Below are positions 6,937-13,228 of a stretch of DNA of 13,228 nucleotides, in pieces. A model generated the notes under the pieces. That model searched no databases and was not told the DNA's origin. It saw only the letters and a list, made by a program, of their open reading frames with translations. Every line of letters starts with the position of its first letter. The stretch's first letter is position 1. The position numbers and the translations under genes are program-made. This DNA comes from DATGFK01 sp040007395 (GTDB taxonomy: Bacteria; Chloroflexota; Anaerolineae; Aggregatilineales; UBA2796), in NCBI GenBank assembly GCA_040007395.1, contig JBDTVG010000159.1, positions 1 to 13,228 of the forward strand, written 5' to 3'.

Positions 6937-7807
6937 AGGACCTATAAGAATTGGGGTTTCCCAATCTGGTAGATAATCCAATGTTTTTTTCTACTCTTTT
7001 GTTGACAAGCTGAACTAAAGCATTGCCTCTTAGACCGAGGCGTACAGACATGATCTGAGGCTTCTTCTTGGAGGGATCTGTCCAGACAATACCTACTTTT
7101 CCATCTTGATTGATGGATTTTGCCTCGATAATAGCTTTCCATTCAACAAACTTATCTCCCTGTTTTACGCCTGCTACGGTAACTAGGAGATTTCCAAAAG
7201 CGACATCCTTACCGTTTCTTAATGATTGAATAGCCTCGGCAAGCCAAGCCTTACGGGTTTCGTTCATCAAGGGAACGTTTGGTTTTTGGGGCGCTTCGAA
7301 TGAAATATCCAAGGTAATCTTTTTCTTATTCGCAAGCTTGATGTAGAGATCTCGCTTGCTGTTTTCCCACGTTGTTTCTGATAGGCTCGAAGCGATTAGC
7401 GCACCTATAATCCCAAAAAATAGATACCCCGCTGTACGGTTGGTCGTTCGTTGTCGATCTTGTGACCACGTAATATCGTTCACCTCACGCCAAAGTGCTG
7501 ACTCTAGATTGTTACCATCTTTGGCATTTCGAAGAATAAAACCGTCAGTATAGATTTCTAATTTTTTGCGCTGCTGGAACAGATTTAACCCCGCCAAAAT
7601 CATTCCTATTGCAGGTAGCAACGCGATTGAATAGCAAATCGCATCGTTTCCTCGCTGAGGATCAGTATCCTCTGGGCCAAAGGTGCTTAAAGCATAAACT
7701 ATTAGAAAAAAAGCAAGCGTTGCTAGAGTCCAAATTACAAAAGTCCTTCCAGCTTGAGCTTTTGTCTGAGTCGACTCGCTAACCAGCGTTCCATTAGGAA
7801 CAGTCAT
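6935..7807 (-). CDS. DUF6585-like membrane protein
   Basis: A 290-residue protein. Hydrophobic helices lie near residues 22-44, 57-78 and 127-145. After the second helix comes LEIYTDGFILRN ... LWREVNDITW, then after the third LYIKLANKKKITLDI and AEAIQSL. This is a PH-like beta-sheet-plus-helix layout interrupted by a membrane helix. A second such unit follows: FGNLLVTVAGVKQGDKFVEWKAIIEAK with a terminal helix NALVQLVNKRV. The arrangement and the 'GNL.V...GV..G.K...W..I' pattern fit what I recall of DUF6585, a family without known activity. The start at 7807 has a weak GAGAG site and a good promoter 33 nt upstream. It is the first gene of a two-gene operon with the five-helix protein. The family assignment is from memory and only moderately firm. 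Confidence 0.75.
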   Translation of the reverse strand: MTVPNGTLVSESTQTKAQAGRTFVIWTLATLAFFLIVYALSTFGPEDTDPQRGNDAICYSIALLPAIGMILAGLNLFQQRKKLEIYTDGFILRNAKDGNNLESALWREVNDITWSQDRQRTTNRTAGYLFFGIIGALIASSLSETTWENSKRDLYIKLANKKKITLDISFEAPQKPNVPLMNETRKAWLAEAIQSLRNGKDVAFGNLLVTVAGVKQGDKFVEWKAIIEAKSINQDGKVGIVWTDPSKKKPQIMSVRLGLRGNALVQLVNKRVEKNIGLSTRLGNPNSYRS

Positions 7808-7840
7808 TGTTATTCTCTCAGTGTGCGATGATATGATGTA

Positions 7841-7861
7841 CTCCTAACTCTAGGTTAGGAG
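7841..7861. promoter_or_regulatory. Perfect 8-bp dyad, likely operator
   Basis: CTCCTAAC (7841-7848) and GTTAGGAG (7854-7861) are exact inverted repeats around TCTAG. The dyad covers the -10 box of the leftward promoter (7852-7847) and lies 45 nt upstream of the rightward -10. No T-run follows on either strand, so a repressor site is a better reading than a terminator. Confidence 0.5.
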
Positions 7862-7875
7862 ACTATAGATGTCAA
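7847..7875 (-). promoter_or_regulatory. Leftward promoter of the 7807 operon
   Basis: On the minus strand a perfect TTGACA (7875-7870), a 17-nt spacer and TAGAGT (7852-7847, 4 of 6). The start of transcription would be near 7840, with a 33-nt leader. The -10 lies inside the dyad at 7841-7861. Confidence 0.5.
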
Positions 7876-7905
7876 ACTGGTTAGTGTGCCGTTTCAACAT
7901 TTAGC

Positions 7906-7911
7906 TATAAT
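7906..7911 (+). promoter_or_regulatory. -10 box of the zinc-ribbon gene promoter
   Basis: A perfect TATAAT lies 41 nt before ATG 7953. The best -35 is poor (TTAGTG at 7881-7886, 19-nt spacer), so the promoter may need an activator or rely on an extended context. Confidence 0.4.
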
Positions 7912-7952
7912 CTCAACACCCATTTTTCAGGTAAAAGGTTAACAAACTAAGG

Positions 7953-8663
7953 ATGCAGGAAAGCCAAGCCGTATTGCTCTACCAGCTTCAAGCCATTGAT
8001 CTCACACTTGCCAAACGCCGCGCACGGCTCAAGGAGATCGAAGGAATCCTCGGTCAGGATGAAAGTGTCACTCAAGCTCGCAGTCAGCTTGAAGCCGCCG
8101 AAAAAACGTTAAAACCCGCGCAGATTCGCGCCCGCGATCTTGATCTCGAAATCAAGAGTATCGTCCAGAAGATCCAGACCACCGATAGCAGCTTGTACAG
8201 TGGCAAAATCCGTAATCCCAAAGAATTACAGGAAATGCAGGATGAGGTCGCCTCGTTGAAGCGGCGGCAAAGCCAACTCGAAGATGAACTGCTAGAGGCG
8301 ATGGTTCAGAGCGAAAGTGGTCAAGCGGCGGTGGTAGAAGCCCAAAAGACTCTGAACGATGCACAGGCGCGTTGGGCGGGGTCACAGGTCGATCTATTGG
8401 ACGAAAAGCAACGCCTCGAAGGAGAAGTGATCACAGTCACCGCACAGCGCAAACAGGCAGCAGAGGTTATCGACAAGGCTGGCCTAACAACCTATGAGAC
8501 ACTGCGTAAAACTAAAAACGGAAAGCCCATCGCTCTACTGCAAGGCAATAGCTGCATGACGTGTGGCGTAGAGCAGACCTCAGCGCTTGCACAGCAGGTT
8601 CGGCAGGCCAAAACGCTGATCTACTGCGGAAGCTGCGGGCGGATTCTGGCGACACATCAGTAG
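7953..8663 (+). CDS. Coiled-coil protein with C-terminal C4 zinc ribbon (COG1579-like)
   Basis: A 236-residue protein. Residues 1-180 are charged, heptad-like helix, a long antiparallel coiled coil whose middle holds LYSGKIRNPKELQEMQDEV. The motif around NPKEL is the best-conserved mark of the zf-RING_7/COG1579 family. The C-terminus has CMTC and CGSC pairs (C201, C204, C225, C228), a zinc ribbon. The family is described as a predicted nucleic-acid-binding protein, and its true role is poorly known. Length and domain order are normal for it. The start at 7953 has a close AAGG site and agrees with the usual N-terminus (short lead, then LLYQLQAIDL). It is transcribed alone, divergent from the 7807 operon and convergent with the ABC ATPase gene, their stops being 3 nt apart. 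Confidence 0.9.
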   Translation: MQESQAVLLYQLQAIDLTLAKRRARLKEIEGILGQDESVTQARSQLEAAEKTLKPAQIRARDLDLEIKSIVQKIQTTDSSLYSGKIRNPKELQEMQDEVASLKRRQSQLEDELLEAMVQSESGQAAVVEAQKTLNDAQARWAGSQVDLLDEKQRLEGEVITVTAQRKQAAEVIDKAGLTTYETLRKTKNGKPIALLQGNSCMTCGVEQTSALAQQVRQAKTLIYCGSCGRILATHQ

Positions 8664-8666
8664 TTT

Positions 8667-9995
8667 TTACTGCTTGTCTGCCGGAAAAGCTGCAATCTTT
8701 TGATCAGACTGGTCGAATTGTGTCTGCCAGTCGAGCAGCGGCCTAACAACACCCGGCATCGGCCCCGCATAGTCGCCCCGCGCCGAATCGCCGTCCAGAC
8801 TATCGACAACTTGGAAGGCTACTGCGTCACGCTCGAAGAAGTGAACCGTCAACGGCTCCATCGTACTGATTGCTACGCCAACAATTAGGCTGCCTTCCGC
8901 CAGAAAATTACCGGGAATCCAAGCCGTTGTGGTGTAGTGACCGACAGGTCGAGGCCGCCGATGCCAAGTGCGATCCACGTCGCTGGCGATGAAAACGCAT
9001 ACCCCTTCTTCGTTGAAAAAATGATAGTTCGGAACCAGCACATGCCCCGCCTCTAATACCTCATAGTCAATCGCTACGCCGACAGGTTGGCGAATATCGA
9101 TGGCATCCGTGATCTGATCATCTTTCGTACAAACGCGAACTGAGTTCAGCCGCACAATCGAATCCCCCGGCGCTTTGCTGGGATCTGACCAACGGCGCGC
9201 CGCCATGCCGCCCATCTCCGATTGTAGATAAGCGCTGATCACCTGATTCGATGGTCCATCCATCATCACTCTGCCTTCGTTGAGCAAAATAGTACGGGGA
9301 CACAGCCGCGTAATCGCCGCCATATTATGACTAACAAACAGCACTGTTCGTCCAGTTTGGGCAACTTCGCCCATTTTGCCGAGGCATTTCTTTTGGAAGG
9401 CCAGATCGCCAACCGCTAGCACTTCATCCACGACCAGAATTTCCGGTTCAAGGTGGGCGGCAACGGCAAAGGCTAGCCGCATATACATCCCGCTGGAATA
9501 ATGCTTGGCGGGGGTATCGATGAACTTTTCGATTTCGGCAAAATCCACGATCTGATCGAACTTGCGCTCAATATCGCGGCGGCTCATACCGAGAATCGCA
9601 CCGTTGAGAAAGACGTTCTCGCGTCCGGTCAATTCGGCGTGAAAGCCTGTCCCGACTTCTAAAAGCGATCCGATACGGCCTTCCAGATCAACGTAACCTG
9701 TACTCGGTTCAGTGATACGCGACAGGATCTTGAGCAGGGTACTTTTGCCTGCACCGTTGCGTCCGATAATGCCAACGACCTCGCCGCGCTTAACCGAAAA
9801 TGACACGTCCTGCAATGCCCAAAAGACCTGATCGGGTGCTGCTGCCGACTGGTTACGCAATACGGCACGCAGTCGCTTGAAAGGAGCTGCTGCCGCGCTG
9901 GTCAACGTGTCGCGCAAGGTACTGTAGCGGGCTTTATGGCTCCCGATGCGATACTGCTTACCGAGTCCCTCAGCCCGAATAACGATGTCGTCCAA
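8667..9995 (-). CDS. Wzt-type ABC transporter ATP-binding protein with C-terminal Wzt_C-like domain
   Basis: A 442-residue ATPase for export of a polysaccharide (O-antigen or teichoic-acid class). The nucleotide-binding domain spans about residues 5-260: Walker A GRNGAGKST (78-86), signature YSSGM (166-170), Walker B EILVVDE (185-191) and switch His in VSHN (H223). The long insertion before Walker A and the phrase FHAELTGRENVFLNG are typical of the Wzt/TagH group. Residues 275-400 form a beta-rich domain (VGVAIDYEVLEAG, YHFFNEEGVCVF, PGNFLAEGSLIVGVAI) matching Wzt_C, which in characterised systems binds the glycan end. A partner permease (Wzm) should accompany it. None is present, and the 5' side faces transposon debris. 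The start ATG 9995 has only a weak site (TTGGA), but the N-terminal IVIRAEGLGKQYRI is in place. It may act with a permease elsewhere or serve the glycan made by the 5261-1002 operon, which is speculation. Confidence 0.9.
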   Translation of the reverse strand: MDDIVIRAEGLGKQYRIGSHKARYSTLRDTLTSAAAAPFKRLRAVLRNQSAAAPDQVFWALQDVSFSVKRGEVVGIIGRNGAGKSTLLKILSRITEPSTGYVDLEGRIGSLLEVGTGFHAELTGRENVFLNGAILGMSRRDIERKFDQIVDFAEIEKFIDTPAKHYSSGMYMRLAFAVAAHLEPEILVVDEVLAVGDLAFQKKCLGKMGEVAQTGRTVLFVSHNMAAITRLCPRTILLNEGRVMMDGPSNQVISAYLQSEMGGMAARRWSDPSKAPGDSIVRLNSVRVCTKDDQITDAIDIRQPVGVAIDYEVLEAGHVLVPNYHFFNEEGVCVFIASDVDRTWHRRPRPVGHYTTTAWIPGNFLAEGSLIVGVAISTMEPLTVHFFERDAVAFQVVDSLDGDSARGDYAGPMPGVVRPLLDWQTQFDQSDQKIAAFPADKQ

Positions 9996-10111
9996 GTGTA
10001 ATGTCCTGTTTACTTATTTGCCTAAGAGCGTATTGGGGGAAATAAGGAAGTGGCTCCTGTAGGGTAGAACTGGAGGTATCAGACAACAATCCAAGCCAAC
10101 AGGAATCACGA

Positions 10112-10336
10112 GAAGTGTGTCACAAAAATGTAGTTTATCCAAGTGATATGACGGATGAACAATGGGCGATCATCGAAGGGCTGGACATCAATAAACACTG
10201 GGGGCTAGGCCGACCGATGCGGTTAGAGTTGAGAGCGTTCATCAAGGCTATCCTGTACATTCTGTGGACAGGCTGCCAGTGGCGGTAGCTGCCCAAGGAG
10301 TATCCCAATTACAATAGTACCGTGATTGCTAGTTAA
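10112..10336 (+). pseudogene. IS5-like transposase N-terminal remnant
   Basis: One frame reads VVYPSDMTDEQWAIIEGL, then GRP, then AFIKAILYILWTGCQW and LPKEYP: the N-terminal DUF4096-type domain of IS5-family transposases (compare YPSDLTDEQW ... ILYVLRTGCQWRLLP). The frame has a stop inside the conserved block (TAG 10286-10288, between QWR and LPKEYP) and a second stop at 10334-10336. The DDE catalytic part is missing entirely. It is a dead fragment of under 80 codons. ATG 10148 is a possible old start, but the match extends upstream of it. I see no inverted repeats that I can defend. The stretch 9996-10111 upstream shows no gene. Confidence 0.7.
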
Positions 10337-10399
10337 AGCCGTTCATGCCGGACTCGTTAGAATGGGAGTTGCAACACACCCATGAAATGAGGGAGCGAC

Positions 10400-10633
10400 A
10401 TGAACGACACATACATTGTAACGGCCTATGTGGTGATTGATGATATTCTGAAAGGGTATGGGTTTAGGGATGACTGTCGGGTCACAGGCACAGCGGCGGA
10501 GATCTTGACGGTGGGGGTGATTGCAGCCAAGTATTTCCAGAACCATCATGAACGAGCGGTGTGCGTGATGACGCGCTTGGGCAATGTGATGGGTGTGAGC
10601 GTGTCCCGGTTCAATCGACGCTTGCACGCGCTG
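10400..10633 (+). pseudogene. IS982-like transposase N-terminal remnant
   Basis: ATG 10400, with a strong GAGGGAG site 4-5 nt upstream, opens a 96-codon frame whose first 78 codons look like the N-terminus of an IS982-type transposase: VVIDDILKGYGF, then AAEILTVGVIAAKYFQNHHERAV, then the hallmark SRFNRRLHAL (residues 69-78). Full-length members are near 290 residues, and all catalytic acidic residues lie beyond the break. From about 10634 the frame runs into unrelated sequence and stops at 10690. The surviving ribosome site suggests that 10337-10399 is the old left end of the element. It cannot encode an active transposase. Confidence 0.7.
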
Positions 10634-10644
10634 CGGCTGGCTTC

Positions 10645-10794
10645 CCTTCGCGGGCTAAACAAGCCAACAATACTTATGTCGTTGAAGTAAATCCATCAAT
10701 ATCAGAGTTGACTGCCGAGGCAGACATTCATATCCCTGAACTAGCAGGTAGCGCTCTTACCAAGCTTATAGTATGTCTACATGAGCTGATATAG
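10645..10794 (+). pseudogene. Probable ATP-grasp (D-Ala-D-Ala ligase-like) C-terminal fragment
   Basis: In a different frame from the IS982 remnant, about 45 codons end at TAG 10792-10794. They read NNTYVVEVNPS, a short loop, then IPELAGSALTKLIVCLHELI. The block YVVEVNP followed about 15 residues later by a P-x-LAG-x(5)-LI helix matches the end of ATP-grasp ligases, where the Glu and Asn bind metal. The rest of the enzyme is absent. Codons are richer in A/T third positions than in neighbouring genes, which points to a separate origin. It is too short to be certain. Confidence 0.4.
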
Positions 10795-10890
10795 AACGCT
10801 AAAGAGTTTTTAATCATTGCTCGATAGGTACACTTCATATTGTAGGCTCAGAGTGCTTGCCAAACGCATACACTGCTAGCGGTTCGCCTC

Positions 10891-10919
10891 TTGCGTTTTC
10901 GCGTGATATACAGTATCGT
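10891..10919 (+). promoter_or_regulatory. Candidate promoter of the CGS-thrB pair
   Basis: TTGCGT (10891-10896), a 17-nt spacer and TATCGT (10914-10919), with an overlapping alternative TATACA (10907-10912). Transcription would begin near 10926, downstream of ATG 10857 and upstream of GTG 10983, which would favour the shorter protein. The match is moderate. Of the sequence 10795-10982, I see no known riboswitch in this leader. Confidence 0.3.
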
Positions 10920-10982
10920 CGCTCCACGCATTTTAGCAGGTGCTTTCAAGGGCATAATCTTGGGTACGGAGCCAGTCAAATC

Positions 10983-12224
10983 GTGACGAGAAAACCGTTT
11001 GAGAAGTCGAGTAACGCAGAGGGTGTAGAAGCCCAAACTCCCGGTGTCAATACGCTGTCCGTGCATGGTGGCGATGACCGCGAACGCGCCCACCAGTCCA
11101 TCCCGATGCCGATTATCCAGACGGCGACGTATGCCTTTGCTGATACCGCCGATCTGGTCAACTTCATGCAGCAGAAAACGTGGGGCAATGGAGTCGAAGG
11201 ACGTGAGGAATACGGGCGTTACGGCAATCCCACCGTTCAGGCGGTAGAACGCAAAGTCGCGGCGCTTGAAGGTGCCGACGATGCGGTGCTGTTTTCGTCG
11301 GGCATGGCAGCGATCACATCGTTATTGCTGGCGAGCCTGCCTACTGGGGCGCATATCGTCATGACCGACGATTGCTACCGTCGGACGCGCCAGTTCTGCA
11401 TGACCTTTCTCAAGCGGTTAGGGATCGAAACTAGCGTTGTGCCGATGGGTGACTATGAAGCACTCGAAGCGGCGATCCGCAAAGAGACGCGCTTCTTGAT
11501 CTCTGAAAGCCCAACAAATCCCTATCTGCGCTGTGTCGATCTCGAACGCATTGCCCAGATAGCACAAAAGCACAAGATTCGCACCATGATTGACAGCACT
11601 TTCGGCACGCCTATCAATCAGCGTCCGTTAGACTACGGGATCGATTACGTAACGCATAGCGCGACTAAATACATGGGCGGACATCATGACCTACTGGCGG
11701 GTGTCGTCGCAGGGCGCAAGGATCGGATCGCAGCGCTGCGGGATGCGCGGGGTGTGTTAGGCGGCATTGTCGATCCGCAGAATGCCTATTTGCTGGAACG
11801 TGGCCTCAAAACGCTTGGCTTACGGGTGGCGCAGCAAAACACGACAGCGATGGCTGTTGCGCAGTTCCTTGAACGCCAGCCAAAGATCGAGCGAGTATGG
11901 TATCCGGGGCTGCCCTCACATCCCGATCATCAAATTGCGTGCAAACAGATGAAGGGCTTTGGCGGCGTGGTGAGCTTCGAGGTACGTGGCTCACTCGAAG
12001 ATACAGGCCGCTTTATCGACAAATTGCAGATCCCATACATCGCGCCAAGTTTAGGCGGCGTGGACAGCTTGATCGAGCAGCCCGCGCTTATGTCCTATTT
12101 TGAGAAGACCACCGAAGAACGGCTGGCAGTCGGCATCAAGGATAATCTGGTGCGGTTCGCCATCGGCGTAGAAGATACTACTGACATCATTGCCGACCTG
12201 ACTCAGGCGCTTGAGGTACTTTAA
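10983..12224 (+). CDS. Cystathionine gamma-synthase, plant-like (PLP-dependent)
   Basis: A Cys/Met-metabolism PLP enzyme, cytosolic, joining an activated homoserine to cysteine to give cystathionine on the way to methionine. The frame is open from ATG 10857, but its first 42 codons do not resemble the family. GTG 10983, with GGAG 11 nt upstream, gives 413 residues and is preferred. In that numbering: YGRYGNPT (77-84), SSGM phosphate loop (105-108), DCYRRTR (130-136), ESPTNPYLRCVD (175-186), Asp204 under the PLP ring and Lys229 in HSATKYMGGHHD. The C-terminal half (YPGLPSHPDH, MKGFGGVVSFE, IPYIAPSLGGVDSLIEQPALMSY, GIKDNLVRFAIGVED) follows, as I recall it, plant cystathionine gamma-synthase more closely than E. 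coli MetB, which has FTLAESLGG and HAATMTH there. The plant enzyme uses O-phosphohomoserine, and thrB starts 3 nt downstream. O-acetylhomoserine sulfhydrylase or methionine gamma-lyase activity is a less likely alternative. Confidence 0.85.
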   Translation: MTRKPFEKSSNAEGVEAQTPGVNTLSVHGGDDRERAHQSIPMPIIQTATYAFADTADLVNFMQQKTWGNGVEGREEYGRYGNPTVQAVERKVAALEGADDAVLFSSGMAAITSLLLASLPTGAHIVMTDDCYRRTRQFCMTFLKRLGIETSVVPMGDYEALEAAIRKETRFLISESPTNPYLRCVDLERIAQIAQKHKIRTMIDSTFGTPINQRPLDYGIDYVTHSATKYMGGHHDLLAGVVAGRKDRIAALRDARGVLGGIVDPQNAYLLERGLKTLGLRVAQQNTTAMAVAQFLERQPKIERVWYPGLPSHPDHQIACKQMKGFGGVVSFEVRGSLEDTGRFIDKLQIPYIAPSLGGVDSLIEQPALMSYFEKTTEERLAVGIKDNLVRFAIGVEDTTDIIADLTQALEVL

Positions 12225-12227
12225 ACC

Positions 12228-13172
12228 ATGCCGCACGCCGTCGAAGTTTTTGCGCCTGCCACGATTGCCAATCTTGGGTCGGGCTTTGATATTCTGGGGA
12301 TGGCGCTAGCGGCTCCCTACGATACGATTTACGCGGAACGGACAGAGGTTCCCGGTGTCGTGATAGAGTCAATCACGGGTGATAATCAACGGTTGCCGCG
12401 TGATGCTGAAAAGAATACTGCCGGGATCGCTGCCCGTTTTGTGCTGGATCAATTGATGATCCACGATTACGGCGTGAAACTGCGTATTCATAAAGGATTG
12501 CCGCTGGAAAGTGGCATGGGCAGCAGCGCCGCGAGTGCCGCAGGAGCCGCTGTTGCCGTTAACGCCCTGTATGATAACCTGCTGCGCCGCGAGGAACTTC
12601 TCTTGGCGTGTGTCGAAGCCGAAGCCGCTGTTAGTGGTCGCCATGCCGATAATGTCGCTCCGGCCTTGCTTGGCGGCATTGTGCTGATTACAGGACTAAC
12701 TCCCGACTCGATCTATAAACTGCCTGTTCCCGACGATCTTGTGTTGGCGTTGGTGACTCCGGCGGTTGCCGTGCCGACGACGCAAGCCCGCGCTGTGCTG
12801 CCCAAAACAATCCCGTTCAGCGATTATGTGCAGCAGTCGGCGGGAGTCGCGTTACTGATTACGGCAATTCATCGTGGCGATGTCGCGTTGATGGCGGATG
12901 CCATGTCCCGCGATATTCTGGTGGAACCTGCCCGCGAACATCTAATGCCCGGTTTGCGCGAAGTCCGGCAAGCGGCGCATCTTGCCGGAGCGCTCACGAC
13001 GGTGATCAGCGGCGCTGGCCCAACGCTATGCTCGATCTGCAACTCGACCAACGTAGCACGCTTGGTCACGGAAGCCACACAAGCTGTCTATGACCAATTA
13101 GGGATTGCCGCGACCACACTGGTCACGACTCCCTCCCGCGATGGGATCACCTTGCGAGTCGTCGAGATTTAA
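12228..13172 (+). CDS. thrB: Homoserine kinase
   Basis: A 314-residue GHMP-family kinase that phosphorylates homoserine to O-phosphohomoserine with ATP, the step before threonine synthase. The family marks are in order: PATIANLGSGFD (residues 10-21), the ATP-binding GHMP loop P92-LESGMGSSAAS (92-103), GRHADNVAPALLGG (137-150) and the third motif ISGAGPTL (260-267). Length is normal and no residue looks missing. The start ATG lies 3 nt after the stop of the cystathionine gamma-synthase gene with GAGGT 12 nt upstream, so coupling is likely. No threonine synthase or homoserine dehydrogenase gene lies in the window. Its product could feed both threonine synthase and, if the partner is truly plant-like, methionine synthesis. 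The 56 nt after the stop hold no gene or terminator that I can see. Confidence 0.96.
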   Translation: MPHAVEVFAPATIANLGSGFDILGMALAAPYDTIYAERTEVPGVVIESITGDNQRLPRDAEKNTAGIAARFVLDQLMIHDYGVKLRIHKGLPLESGMGSSAASAAGAAVAVNALYDNLLRREELLLACVEAEAAVSGRHADNVAPALLGGIVLITGLTPDSIYKLPVPDDLVLALVTPAVAVPTTQARAVLPKTIPFSDYVQQSAGVALLITAIHRGDVALMADAMSRDILVEPAREHLMPGLREVRQAAHLAGALTTVISGAGPTLCSICNSTNVARLVTEATQAVYDQLGIAATTLVTTPSRDGITLRVVEI

Positions 13173-13228
13173 ATGAGGGTGGGGCAAAGGAATAGGTAGC
13201 GAGTGAGCCAATTCAGGTATAGTTTGAA

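Noticed and set aside
10343..10627. A 94-codon leftward frame across the IS982 remnant.
   Set aside because: It is the antisense shadow of the recognisable transposase fragment.
10795..10982. Possible SAM-type or T-box riboswitch before the methionine gene.
   Set aside because: I looked for the conserved S-box core and T-box elements and did not find them.
1..13228. CRISPR arrays, tRNA or rRNA genes, toxin-antitoxin pairs, retrons or other defence systems.
   Set aside because: No regularly spaced repeats, tRNA-like cloverleaf, conserved rRNA segments or defence protein motifs were seen on either strand.

Overview
The window looks like a chromosomal stretch of a Chloroflexota-like bacterium (Anaerolineae or a relative), of moderate GC. 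This is inferred from family flavour, not from a marker gene: membrane glycosyltransferases with a C-terminal beta-sandwich, a coiled-coil zinc-ribbon protein, an IS982-like transposase type that I associate with Chloroflexi, and a cystathionine gamma-synthase that resembles the plant type.

Layout. Positions 100-5261 hold a leftward run: a flippase-like YbhN/LPG_synthase_TM protein (5261-4182), two polytopic GT-C glycosyltransferases (4178-2349 and 2345-1002, each 3 nt after the previous stop) and, 54 nt further on, an arginase-family gene broken by a one-base frameshift (947-100). A sigma70-like promoter is visible before the first gene. The first three genes look like an operon for making or moving a lipid-linked surface glycan. 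Positions 5477-6154 hold a leftward anchored protein of unknown function. Positions 6155-6433 are AT-rich, with a strong hairpin terminator and a possible small rightward transcript. Positions 6434-7807 hold two leftward membrane-protein genes in tandem, the upstream one DUF6585-like. A divergent promoter region with a perfect dyad (7841-7861) separates them from a rightward zinc-ribbon coiled-coil gene (7953-8663). That gene meets, stop to stop, a leftward Wzt-type ABC ATPase with a carbohydrate-binding-type C-terminus (9995-8667).

Positions 9996-10982 form a scar region with three dead gene fragments: an IS5-like transposase N-terminus with an internal stop, an IS982-like transposase N-terminus, and what looks like the C-terminal tail of an ATP-grasp ligase. 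To its right lies a compact rightward pair: a cystathionine gamma-synthase close in sequence to the plant enzyme, and homoserine kinase (thrB) 3 nt downstream. Plant cystathionine gamma-synthase uses O-phosphohomoserine, the product of ThrB. The pairing therefore suggests that methionine and threonine synthesis branch at O-phosphohomoserine here, and this is the most interesting hypothesis in the window. I see no tRNA, rRNA, CRISPR array, phage or defence system.
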